This document shows positions 54,001 to 60,261 of a stretch of DNA of 64,000 bases, one piece after another. Where the stretch lies: the NCBI GenBank assembly GCA_030431255.1, contig JAUIJL010000033.1, positions 23,343 through 87,342 of the forward strand, in the 5' to 3' direction. The first letter of the stretch is position 1. Each line of letters starts with the position of its first letter. The notes under the pieces were generated by a model. The model saw only the letters and a list, made by a program, of their open reading frames with translations. It made no database searches and was not told the origin of the DNA. Made by a program: the position numbers and the translations under genes. The stretch comes from Thermoanaerobaculia bacterium. Its GTDB lineage: Bacteria; Acidobacteriota; Thermoanaerobaculia; Multivoradales; J023.

Positions 54001-55496
54001 CCGCCGCCTTCTCCGCCGCCTTCGTCGCCATGACCAGCGTGGCCACAGGAGGTCTAGCGTCCCTGCTGGCTCCCCAGGCCTTGGGCGGAGCCTTCTTCGG
54101 CGCGTCGTCGGTGAATCACAATCAATTCAACCCCGCCAAATGGGAATTCGACTCCTGGAAGACCTACGCCGGTGCCGTGATCGGCATTGCCATCGCCGAA
54201 GCCGGGGAGGCCATCTCGTTCATGGCGCCGGAGCTGCTGCCCGCCGGCGCCGGCGCGGCGGCCACCTTCGCCGCCGGCATGTTGGGCGCCACCGGTGCCG
54301 GATTCGTGGAGGGCGCTTCCTATGCCTTCTTAGGCGGGGCGGACTTCGCCGAAGCCATGACCCAGGGAGGCATCGGCGCGGCGGTGGGCTTCGGCGCCAC
54401 GGCCGCGGCCGCCGGCGCGGGCAGGGCCGTCGGCCGTCTGCGCCAAGCCGCGAGCAGAATCGCCAAAGCGGCGGGACGTCTGGGCCGTCGCTCGTCGCAG
54501 GCCTCGTCCAGAGCCGGCCGCGCCATCGGCTGCTCCTCCTTTGAGGCCGGCACCGTGATCGCCACCGCCGACGGCGCTGAGCCGATCGAGCGCATCGAGC
54601 TCGGCGAGCACGTTTGGGCCTACGACGAATCTCTGGACCGCACCGCCCTCTATCCCGTGACCGGGGTGATCCAGCGCACGAGCCGAGACGGGGTGGTCTT
54701 GGGGGTCGAATCGGACGGACCGCAAGAGATCTCCACCACCGCCGAGCATCCATTCCATGTGCACGGAGCCGGGTGGGTCGCCGCCGGCAATCTGAGCGTC
54801 GGCATGAAGATCACCCGCAAAAACGGCGGCACGGCCGAAATCACCCACCTGACGCGCAGAAACACCCCGGCTCGCGTCTTCAACTTCGAGGTCGGCGGCG
54901 CCCACACCTATTTCGTGGCCGAAGGGCAGCTCTTGGTCCACAATCCCGGATCCGGAATCTGCTCCCGGGTGCCTTCAGCCCCTTCTTCCAAAGCATTGGC
55001 GACCAGCACCCCCAAACCACCGGCCATCCGACCCTTCCAGCCGACGTCTCAGCTGCCCAAAGGCAGCAGCTTCAAGGGCAAGATCTATCGATTCCAGGGC
55101 ATGAACGACCCCATCCCCACCTTCAAAGACCGGGGTTTCACCAAAGGCTCGGCCCATCGATTCAGCGGCCCGGGACAAGAAGGCCTCTACGTCTCCACCT
55201 CCAGAATAGGCCTGCTGGGAGAAATGCGACACGCCGGCTTCAGTGTCGAGCAATCGATGATCTACACCCAGAATATCGAGCTCAGCAACCTGCTCGATCT
55301 CACCCAACCCCTGACTCGAAAACGCCTGGGCATCACCCTGGAGGAGATCACCATCAAGGGTAGCCATACCTTCACCCGAGAGATCGGCCAATGGGCCGAC
55401 GGGCCGTATAACGGCATCCTCTTTCCATCGAGCCATTTCCCCGACCGATCCCACATCGTGATGTTTCGAGACACGAAGATCGACGGCATGTGGTGA
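48039..55496 (+). CDS. SpvB/FG-GAP/RHS-repeat polymorphic toxin with Hint and RES-like C-terminal domain
   Basis: 2485 residues, GGAG seven bases before ATG. In order: Sec signal peptide (about 1-28); SpvB/TcdB-like N-terminal region (to about 360); seven FG-GAP/VCBS repeats with DxNGDG loops (about 381-735); long RHS/YD-repeat region (about 800-1760); two hydrophobic helices near 1797-1815 and 1833-1848; RHS core (GYLPYGEIFEQE, RYYDPFTGRFTQADS, NPVSYVDPTG; about 1895-1975); an Ala/Gly-rich hydrophobic stretch; a Hint autoprocessing domain (Cys2165 to HN2302, with TAEHPFHV inside); and a C-terminal toxin module (about 2345-2480) with R, E2395 and FPSS spaced as in RES-domain NAD-degrading toxins. 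The toxin assignment is by eye. Confidence 0.85.
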   Translation: MLNPKIMIAASLWILAAWTGPITPASCEPATVLGNIDGTFKVDHQGGAVYDIPIVLPPGTAGVAPKLTLTYNSHQGASFVGTGWALTGFPAVTRCSIRRLAPDGTLDTHPVAYGDSDRFCLDGALLVAVRGQYGAPGTIYHTESQSWKRIESLGACGSGPCEFKVTLKNGSHMRFGSTDDSRVEAVSADPQAPLPAGSVRTWAVSEIRDLNHNYVAYTYLEDDQSGEHLPHRVKYTGNRTPGAERAPLRVVELIFEDRAAFHNVVYQGGARMTQGGRRLARLESCLAATPIDGCSPGSGGPPTPGFQRVGTYLFDYEASPTTFRSRLKEITRLGAGHQEKLPPLRFSYQAPPENAFEDPEPWSEEFTWANGWSEQQCQQRRVTDINGDGRLDIIGFGALGTYFALSNVDGLKPTVAQDIYGCDDGYSQVELYPRHVGDFNGDGKVDILGMGQSALWVSTWQGRDFSAPTSWSVALTHSRGWNDEVTIRSVADINGDGRSDLIGFGETRVAYMVSEGDRFSEADGFYGHFTTVDGYRSVKDYPRVLADLNGDGRADIVGFRGREVQVGLSTGFGFEEPQTWSSAFYDEPCHDPSWVHGRNPRYVSDVNGDGLADLIGFSNCRVIVSFSTGRSFTAPRAWSSDFTYDRGWDDSRGTLRLLSDINGDGWADIVAFGHSAVRFGVSTGRAFETDFFAPLEDVFGEGSPRRNPRYPADLSGSGMPAIVGFGDTHLWVATASELKPDLLTTVENGIGGRISLSHGSISSSGAGDFYQPEAPGDGYPYREFNAALQVVTQQRNHDGRGNTYRYDYRYSGAQADALERGFLGFRSMTTIDRQMNPEAANPGLASVSRFHQRFPLRNLLERLEIKVLQDDRTLSVATNHYGSRETSPGVFDVFKSRESVAHYSLSSSGSYSTARLFTYDDFGNVVLKEDLGNEAVPDDDLTTCARYVNDPGSWRLGYPTETTSAASCTVEADGCRCEPALLRSRKTYSDDGRMRLIASGSWVDTSNSWLGEVFDYDTVGNVISQSDAYWLGDEEIRFNPRRVQFDDIFQTFPVKESNVYFSQELQYDPRFGTVVESRDANGVVMAQVLDGFGRPLQASGPDPDGSLVALKSFSYVLTADDRYTEIRDLVSWQGTTTWQRDHIDGLGRVVRHESQTDDACVLREDTVFLSMDQVEKASLPYFAALTGGSCPQQASPQWIHKTYDSAGRLKAWTQPDGVLTTLAYDIVALDGQMVDFKSQTRAAGTPDAMTSSSYLNALGSLVRKDFPSSSPNDLSTRAAVKPSRLDTSAKEPSTRLRYDRLQRVVRADSPGGIYSQFAYDSLGRTVSERSLSSGTDTFQYSLKGFLTQQQDALGQKVALTFDEIGRPVTETAITVDGNVSQTRFTFGHTSDPGQASSETPYGIGRLIRVEEPGKGLSHHYQYDPYGNRVGSRLEVDGHSYQLWMSYDPMARLILQTYPDGAQQRNRYDLTGHLQSVALCPDTEACEQGLFEDYVRYEAFTALGKPQILELRGGRAGYSRFVYDDVGRVLSMTSRSDDRPLIDKSFTWNPLSLVTRIDDHLDPESSRRFELNGAGYLTKAWIGDRELSYAYDPAGNLERKEDVDFEYQGMKPVRGFRDRRQVYSASYDAAGRMTRKQRVNPAGLTTDWTFELDAYGKLVEVKRREGLADDAAGSQTVGSYLYDYQGHLVRKEDARGLITYTISASYDVTVLPPDAPADPRLGTALVEPTVIDTKYVQGSGGVVASISNARSGLVSQIPNRLRHTVWLPAFWSFQGLRVRLRGLAVSLTASFGTVAARPATWVLIPALLLVAGLWIRRRQGLTQYARRRRFTRRATWCLLVCLLTSTVLPGRVLAELQPGANGRGIPVAGEILFFHHDLVQSTSVVTDENGTERTRVGYLPYGEIFEQESRGPDDFRAKFGGREWNLDLELYDFGSRYYDPFTGRFTQADSRRVGAEGGAAVAMNRFAYAANNPVSYVDPTGESALLAIAAAFSAAFVAMTSVATGGLASLLAPQALGGAFFGASSVNHNQFNPAKWEFDSWKTYAGAVIGIAIAEAGEAISFMAPELLPAGAGAAATFAAGMLGATGAGFVEGASYAFLGGADFAEAMTQGGIGAAVGFGATAAAAGAGRAVGRLRQAASRIAKAAGRLGRRSSQASSRAGRAIGCSSFEAGTVIATADGAEPIERIELGEHVWAYDESLDRTALYPVTGVIQRTSRDGVVLGVESDGPQEISTTAEHPFHVHGAGWVAAGNLSVGMKITRKNGGTAEITHLTRRNTPARVFNFEVGGAHTYFVAEGQLLVHNPGSGICSRVPSAPSSKALATSTPKPPAIRPFQPTSQLPKGSSFKGKIYRFQGMNDPIPTFKDRGFTKGSAHRFSGPGQEGLYVSTSRIGLLGEMRHAGFSVEQSMIYTQNIELSNLLDLTQPLTRKRLGITLEEITIKGSHTFTREIGQWADGPYNGILFPSSHFPDRSHIVMFRDTKIDGMW

Positions 55497-55593
55497 GCGG
55501 CGCCTGAATCACCGCCTCGACGACCAAGCCGACACGGCTGATATGCTGCCGAGATCTCGAACGGTGCGAATCCGGTCACGAACCCGGTTTCAG

Positions 55594-56574
55594 ATGCAAA
55601 AAGAAACGCCCAAGACAAAGTGCAACATGAAGTTTCAGTGGATTCCCGGACAGGGCCCGAATACCGACTCGCTCGTCCGCCTGGAAAAGACTTTCTCACG
55701 TCCGTCGGAGCCGATGGGCGGAGCCTGGGTCATGTCCGGGGAGCGCCGAAGCTTCAAACGATTTTCCCAGCTGGAAGTGGCCGATGTCGAAGCCGCAGAG
55801 ATCTCGGAGATCCTTACTGAGATCACCGGAGCGATCAGCAGCTTTGGACGCCAGAAGGAGTGGGTAGCTTGGTTTCATTATCTGCTGCCACGGGCCACTC
55901 GGCGGGCGTTTGATCCAACTCGTGGCAGCTCATTTCTGATCGAGTCAGTGGTCAGCAGCGTCGTCGCCAACTACCCCGGCCGAATCGAGGAAACATATCG
56001 CGGCTTTCGAGGAGACTTAATCCATACGGTAGGACGCGCGATCATGGCATCCGACCTGTGGTCGGACGGACGCATTCGCCTGGCCGAGGTCCTCTGCAAG
56101 GAGCCCGAGAGTCCGGGGCAGCCTTGGGGATGGTATGCCCCCTCAAGAGACTTGTCCGCCTCGATGTGTTTCTGCCTCAAATACCTCGACACCGAAGCGC
56201 TGGGGCCGTGGGTCGAATCTTGGATGGCCATCGACGACCCTCACTGGCGGACGCAGATTCTGGCTTGGCTGATCACTTTCTACCGCTGGCTCGATTCGGG
56301 AATTGAACAGCCCAAAGAGCTCGATCGCCTGGATCCCTCCCCGTCCTGGGAGGGCTCGGAGCTTCTCGGCGGCTGCTACAGCGAGAGCGGATGTGAGCCG
56401 ATTCCTTTTCTTTCCGACCAGACGGTCAAAGTGTTTTTAGATCTGATCCAGCAAAGATTCGATGAGGATCTGGTCCTACTGTGGGCAGATACCTTCGACG
56501 ATACGGCCAGCCTAGAGCTCGAGGCTTATCAGCTGCCCGACCAATTTCTCACCCTGCACCATCAGACGCGCTAG
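55594..56574 (+). CDS. Unrecognised protein in the immunity position behind the RHS toxin
   Basis: About 326 residues from ATG 55594; ATG 55627 (MKFQWIPGQGPNT) and ATG 55543 are alternatives and none has a clear ribosome site. No signal peptide. Helical with many Trp residues (EWVAWFHYLLPRATRRAF, DDPHWRTQILAWLITFYRWL) and an acidic C-terminal half. No family recognised. It directly follows the toxin gene in the same direction, which is where immunity genes of polymorphic toxins lie, but the length is above the usual 100-200 residues. An immunity role is inference from position alone. Confidence 0.6.
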   Translation: MQKETPKTKCNMKFQWIPGQGPNTDSLVRLEKTFSRPSEPMGGAWVMSGERRSFKRFSQLEVADVEAAEISEILTEITGAISSFGRQKEWVAWFHYLLPRATRRAFDPTRGSSFLIESVVSSVVANYPGRIEETYRGFRGDLIHTVGRAIMASDLWSDGRIRLAEVLCKEPESPGQPWGWYAPSRDLSASMCFCLKYLDTEALGPWVESWMAIDDPHWRTQILAWLITFYRWLDSGIEQPKELDRLDPSPSWEGSELLGGCYSESGCEPIPFLSDQTVKVFLDLIQQRFDEDLVLLWADTFDDTASLELEAYQLPDQFLTLHHQTR

Positions 56575-56585
56575 CCGTTCGCGCA

Positions 56586-56649
56586 GGTACCACGTTGATG
56601 TTCGCGCAGGTGCCACGTTGATGTTCCAGACCGGTGCCACGTTGATGTT
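56586..56649 (+). repeat. Cluster of GGTGCCACGTTGATGTT repeats, upstream copy
   Basis: Three copies of the 17-mer start at 56586 (one mismatch), 56609 and 56633, so the period is 23-24 bases. The first two are preceded by CGCGCA. Nothing else of note lies in the 56575-56866 gap. Confidence 0.8.
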
Positions 56650-56866
56650 TCGATGGGCTGCGTCGAGGGTTGCGGCGTCGGACCGGCCCGAACCGTCGGA
56701 TTTCAGGCAGCGGGTCGGAGGAGACCTACAGCGAGGATTGAAAAACCTGGCTGGACCTGGAATCAGGTCACCCGCCACTCGAAAGATCGTCTTCCTCCCA
56801 GGTCCCACAACCCTCACCGAGCCCGGCCGTACACATCGGAACGAACCACTCTTGAGGGACCCAGCC

Positions 56867-57433
56867 ATGTATCACCGCTTCAGCCCCACTGTTCTCGTCT
56901 TGATCCTTTCGGCCCTGACCGCCTTGCCAGGCATGGCCGGTGAGGTGGGAAAACACCCCGATGCACCCGCTGAGCTAAAGGCATTGGCATTCCTCGTGGG
57001 CGAGTGGGATTTAACGACGTCCTTCGCCCAAGCCGACGGCAGCCGGCGCGAGGCCAAGGCCCAATTGGTCGGTCGTTGGGCCTTGAACGGAATGGCGATC
57101 GTGGTCGAAGAGACCCATCCCTATCCCGGAGGAGCCAATGGTATCTTTGCCAGCATGGTCATCTACACCGTCCGACCCAAGGACGGCCGAATCGTCGGGG
57201 CTTCGAACAATACCCTGGGCAACCGCAAGCACTACGAAGCGACGGTGAAAGGCGACGAGGTTCACTTGGTCCAAACCGGAGAGCTTTTCGAGGGGCGGGA
57301 AGGATTCAATCGTCATACCCTGCATTCCATCGGCCCGAACAGCTTCTCGTTGCGCCTCGATGCCTGCCCCGAAAGCGGTGAGAATTGTAAGGAAGGCAGC
57401 TATTCCTACATCGCCAAGCGCCGCGCACCCTGA
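56867..57433 (+). CDS. Exported DUF1579-like protein
   Basis: 188 residues from ATG 56867, with GAGGGA seven bases upstream. An N-terminal signal peptide (TVLVLILSALTALPGMAG, cut near residue 24) precedes a lipocalin-like beta barrel: LKALAFLVGEWDLTTSF, ALNGMAIVVEE, YTVRPKDGRIVGASNNTLGNRKHYEATVKGD. The opening G-x-W-D/T motif followed by beta hairpins is typical of DUF1579 and related ligand-binding barrels. Function unknown. The gene is bracketed by two clusters of the same 17-bp repeat. Confidence 0.7.
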   Translation: MYHRFSPTVLVLILSALTALPGMAGEVGKHPDAPAELKALAFLVGEWDLTTSFAQADGSRREAKAQLVGRWALNGMAIVVEETHPYPGGANGIFASMVIYTVRPKDGRIVGASNNTLGNRKHYEATVKGDEVHLVQTGELFEGREGFNRHTLHSIGPNSFSLRLDACPESGENCKEGSYSYIAKRRAP

Positions 57434-57448
57434 TCGCTGGCCTCCACC

Positions 57449-57509
57449 GGTGCCACGTTGATGTTTCGGCACCGATGTTTCGGCACCGTGCAGGTGCCAC
57501 GTTGGTGTT
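57449..57509 (+). repeat. Cluster of GGTGCCACGTTGATGTT repeats, downstream copy
   Basis: Two copies of the 17-mer at 57449-57465 and 57493-57509 (one mismatch), separated by a 14-bp direct duplication ATGTTTCGGCACCG at 57461-57488. It starts 16 bases after the DUF1579-like stop. Confidence 0.8.
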
Positions 57510-57600
57510 ATTTGCTCGAAGCCTATATCTGAATCCAAGAACCGGCGAAGGCCCACCCCTTAGCTTTTGAGAAACTCACCAGTCGTCGTAAACTTGAGCG

Positions 57601-57834
57601 ATGAACAAAACCGAAGTTCAACGCGACGCGCTACGACTGCCACCCGAGGATCGGCTCGAGATCGCTGAGGCGCTCTACCGAAGCTTAGATCCTGAGCCTC
57701 TCGCAGACTGGCAGAAAGACAAGCTAGACGAGCGCTTAGCCGCTGCCGATGCCCATCCCGAACGATTCTCCACTTGGGATGAGGCTAAAGCCCGAATCGA
57801 GAGCAAGATCGCAAGTCCTTCTCATCGCAGATGA
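57601..57834 (+). CDS. Antitoxin of a ParE-type addiction module
   Basis: 77 residues matching the putative addiction-module component family: an N-terminal helical DNA-binding-like half (ALRLPPEDRLEIAEALYRSLD) and an acidic C-terminal segment (DERLAAADAHPERFSTWDEAKARI) that would neutralise the toxin. It overlaps the toxin gene by four bases (ATGA), the usual antitoxin-first arrangement. Such pairs are autoregulated; no operator was identified in the 90 bases upstream. Confidence 0.85.
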   Translation: MNKTEVQRDALRLPPEDRLEIAEALYRSLDPEPLADWQKDKLDERLAAADAHPERFSTWDEAKARIESKIASPSHRR

Positions 57835-58130
57835 GCTCATACCGGCTCGACATTTGGGATGAAGCGGAAGAGGAGCTGCGCGAAGCGATCAGCTGGTACG
57901 AAAGTGAGCTCGAGGGGCTAGGAGAGGACCTATACCTAGAAGTCCAAAGAGCTCTAAGCTTGGTTCAGGAATCTCCTCTGCAATATCAACTGGTTCACAA
58001 GCAGCTCCGAAAAGCCGTCGTCTCGCGGTTTCCATACAGCGTCATCTATCGAATTCGCGACGATGTCATTCAAGTAGTGGCCATCATGCATCAGTCGCGA
58101 CGGCCGGAGCGTTGGATGGAAAGGCGATAG
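57831..58130 (+). CDS. ParE/RelE-superfamily toxin
   Basis: 99 residues with the ParE-like pattern: YRLDIWDEAEEELREAISWYESE, then GLGEDLYLEVQRALSLVQESP, and the strand segment RKAVVSRFPYSVIYRIRDDVIQVVAIMHQSRRP that ends with the conserved basic tail. ParE members poison gyrase whereas RelE members cleave mRNA on the ribosome; the WYE/E-rich first helix and R-F-P-Y-x-V-x-Y motif favour the ParE side. Complete and intact. Confidence 0.88.
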   Translation: MSSYRLDIWDEAEEELREAISWYESELEGLGEDLYLEVQRALSLVQESPLQYQLVHKQLRKAVVSRFPYSVIYRIRDDVIQVVAIMHQSRRPERWMERR

Positions 58131-58248
58131 CTCCCCAACCCCTCTTCGAAACCTTGAAACCCTTGCAACCGGGAGAGCTGGCGGGCTGAGATCCTCAACG
58201 GCACTATACCCTAGCCGGGTGAGCGCCCCATCTAAAGAGACCCTGTTT

Positions 58249-58911
58249 ATGGCAAAGTCAGATTATGAAAAGAGGATCGAGCTCATCCGCTCAAGGTATC
58301 CGCGGGCGTACGATAAATGGACGCTGGAGGATATTGCTGCTCTGGAGGACGGGATTCAGCGGAATCTCCCTGTGGCGGACATCGCAAAGGCCCTGCAGCG
58401 TCAACCTAGCGCCGTGAGATCTCGACTGAATCGGCTCAGCCCGCCAAAGCCCGATTCGGAATCAAGCCTGAGGTTTTCGCTCGACGTTTCGGGCGAATGG
58501 GTTCGAACGTTTGCCGGCGACGATAGGGAATACGAATTCCCGGGCCCAATCAGTGACTTCATGCTTAAAAAATACAACCAACCAGCCATCTACCGATGGA
58601 TTAGCCACAAGCCCAACGCAAGCAACGGAGTGCTCTACATCGGCCAGACCAGAGAGCTGTGTCCCGATCGTTTGAAGAGCTACCTCCGGCCTCGAAGATC
58701 CAGCACAAACCGTAGGATCAATACCCATCTTGAAGAGCTGGCCAGAGGGGGTCACTCCATTCGACTGGAGATATTCAAAGCGACTTCGGTGCGTTTGTGC
58801 GGCCAGGAAGTCCATACGAGTCTGAAGGGTGATGTGCTGCGAGAGGCTGTAGAGGCCGTCATGATCGCCAATCACCAGCGCGAGCATCCAGGGTTGTTGA
58901 ATCGCCAATAG
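58249..58911 (+). CDS. HTH plus GIY-YIG-like endonuclease-fold protein
   Basis: 220 residues from ATG 58249 (GTG 58219 possible). Residues about 10-65 form a Myb-like helix-turn-helix (YDKWTLEDIAALEDGIQRNL, VADIAKALQRQPSAVRSRLNRL). The C-terminal half resembles a GIY-YIG domain: PAIYRWISHKPNASNGVLYIGQT carries the two strands with YR and YIG, RLKSYLRP the following Arg helix, REAVEAVMI the catalytic Glu, and LLNRQ the terminal Asn. No other defence or mobile gene is adjacent. Function unknown; it could be a DNA-targeting nuclease. Confidence 0.65.
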   Translation: MAKSDYEKRIELIRSRYPRAYDKWTLEDIAALEDGIQRNLPVADIAKALQRQPSAVRSRLNRLSPPKPDSESSLRFSLDVSGEWVRTFAGDDREYEFPGPISDFMLKKYNQPAIYRWISHKPNASNGVLYIGQTRELCPDRLKSYLRPRRSSTNRRINTHLEELARGGHSIRLEIFKATSVRLCGQEVHTSLKGDVLREAVEAVMIANHQREHPGLLNRQ

Positions 58912-58930
58912 ATCACCACACGAACCGGAC

Positions 58931-59311
58931 ATGAATCTCAATCAAATCACCTTACCCGTCCGAGCTATGGACGAAGCCACCGCTTTCTACCGCCGCATGG
59001 GCTTCCTCCAAATCGTCGACACTTCCCACTATGCGCGCTTCGAATGCTCGGACGGCGGTGCCACGTTTTCGCTCTCCCTCTCCGAGGACGAATTCACCAA
59101 CGGCACTGTGATCTATTTCGAGCACGAAAAACTCGACGAGTTGGTGGATCGCCTCAAGGCAGACGGATTCGTTTTCGATCAAGAGCCGAAGGACATGAGC
59201 TACCTGTGGCGTGAGGCCGTGCTGCACGACCCGTCGGGCAACAAGATCAAGCTCTACTGGGCGGGAGAGAATCGCCGAAATCCGCCGTGGCGGGTGGAAC
59301 GACAGGACTAG
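58931..59311 (+). CDS. VOC/glyoxalase-fold protein
   Basis: 126 residues with the beta-alpha-beta-beta-beta repeats of the vicinal-oxygen-chelate fold: LNQITLPVRAMDEATAFYRRMGFLQIVD, ARFECSDGGATFSLSLSED, then YFEHEKLDELVDRLKADGF and EAVLHDPSGNKIKLYWAGENR. Glu and His residues that could bind metal are present, but the standard three-ligand set is incomplete by eye. Substrate unknown; this fold includes antibiotic-resistance and dioxygenase enzymes. Confidence 0.85.
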   Translation: MNLNQITLPVRAMDEATAFYRRMGFLQIVDTSHYARFECSDGGATFSLSLSEDEFTNGTVIYFEHEKLDELVDRLKADGFVFDQEPKDMSYLWREAVLHDPSGNKIKLYWAGENRRNPPWRVERQD

Positions 59312-59357
59312 GCCATGAGAGCTTACGTGGCGCTCTGACTGGAAGAGAGGCAGCTCG

Positions 59358-59678
59358 ATGACCATCAAGTTTGAAACAACCATCGATGAAAACATAGTTG
59401 AAGTCATGCCCAAGCTTCGCCCCTTGCTCGGCCAAAGAGTCGAGGTAATTGCCGTCAAGTCCGCCCAAGCCGGCTCGAAGAAAAAGACCCGCAGCCTAGA
59501 CGAGTTTCTCACCCACCGGCTAAAACGCCCTGACGGCATGGATCCCGTGACCTTTGAAGACATGGAACGAGCTATCGCGAAGGGATCTCTGGATTCCCTG
59601 AAACAGTCCGTCGCCCGTCGTGACCAAGCCCGCCCGCTTTCTGGAGCTCTTCGGCGCCCTCGAATGGGATCCAGATGA
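59358..59678 (+). CDS. Antitoxin-like small protein with an extended C-terminus
   Basis: 106 residues with AGCTCG before ATG. The N-terminal part (ETTIDENIVEVMPKLRPLLGQRVEVIAV) looks like a swapped-hairpin antitoxin domain, and DEFLTHRLKRPDGMDPVTFEDMERAIAKG is typical of the tail of a type II antitoxin. The last 25 residues read over the start of another, decayed antitoxin in a different frame, which suggests the original stop is lost. No intact toxin follows. Confidence 0.5.
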   Translation: MTIKFETTIDENIVEVMPKLRPLLGQRVEVIAVKSAQAGSKKKTRSLDEFLTHRLKRPDGMDPVTFEDMERAIAKGSLDSLKQSVARRDQARPLSGALRRPRMGSR

Positions 59679-59780
59679 CGACTACAAAACGGAACGCTCC
59701 CGGGACTGAGCCTTCTCGTCGATACCGGTGTTTGCGACACGCGGACATGGGCACCGACTTTTCCCTTGAATTCGTCATTC
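59620..59780 (+). pseudogene. Decayed VapBC-type module
   Basis: Frame +1 relative to the preceding antitoxin-like gene, GTG 59620-59709, gives RFLELFGALEWDPDDDYKTE followed by RSRD, the familiar C-terminus of a VapB-type antitoxin without its N-terminal domain. Overlapping its stop is a frame reading SLLVDTGV, the opening PIN-domain motif of a VapC toxin, which is then lost within about 25 bases. Both genes are fragments. Confidence 0.55.
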
Positions 59781-59846
59781 AACCGTAGAAAATTGACCGC
59801 AGGCTCACCGAGCCGACGTCAACCCAAACTCAACAGGAGACAGACC

Positions 59847-59927
59847 ATGGTGATCAAAACTCAGGTCAAGGCCGGGGATGTCACGGTTCCCGCTTGCGAT
59901 GGTTCCAGCAAAGAAGCCGGCTACTGA
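59847..59927 (+). CDS. 26-residue peptide of the KTxVKAG type
   Basis: ATG 59847 is preceded by ACAGGAGACAG, a strong ribosome site, and encodes MVIKTQVKAGDVTVPACDGS plus a six-residue tail ending AGY. The IKTxVKAG opening recurs in many very short uncharacterised bacterial proteins, often in tandem. One Cys, and no signal peptide. Eleven bases after the stop there is a perfect 11-bp hairpin, so it forms a complete small transcription unit. It could be a peptide precursor or signal; there is no maturation gene in the window. Confidence 0.5.
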   Translation: MVIKTQVKAGDVTVPACDGSSKEAGY

Positions 59928-59937
59928 GCCGGACGTT

Positions 59938-59964
59938 GCAGCCACAGCTTTCGGCTGTGGCTGC
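59938..59964 (+). terminator. Hairpin after the small peptide gene
   Basis: Perfect 11-bp stem GCAGCCACAGC/GCTGTGGCTGC with a five-base TTTCG loop. No T-tract follows, so it may be a processing or stability element rather than a classical terminator. Confidence 0.5.
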
Positions 59965-60261
59965 GTCACCTCAATCCCAGCCTCGCGTCTCTCCAACGCC
60001 CCCTGCTGAGCCCCACCTGTCTGCCTCGCTTCTGCCCTTCTCGTTCCGAAAAGCTGCTTCAAGAGCCCGCAATACCAGGCAGCCTTTTGCCGTTGCACGA
60101 AGATGCGATATTTGCCATAATATGTTTTAGCAAATAAGTTGATCTAAATAGCACAAAACGATTGCTCTCGGCACTCATAGAGCTCAATTGTCTTGGGAGG
60201 GATTAAATATCTGGCATCCCGCCTGATAGAAAACCCCCTTTTACCTGGACAGGAGACAGCC

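Noticed and set aside
59056..59075. Another partial copy of the GGTGCCACGTT repeat inside the glyoxalase-fold gene
   Set aside because: Only 11 bases match and they are part of normal coding sequence (GGATFS), so chance or codon use explains it.
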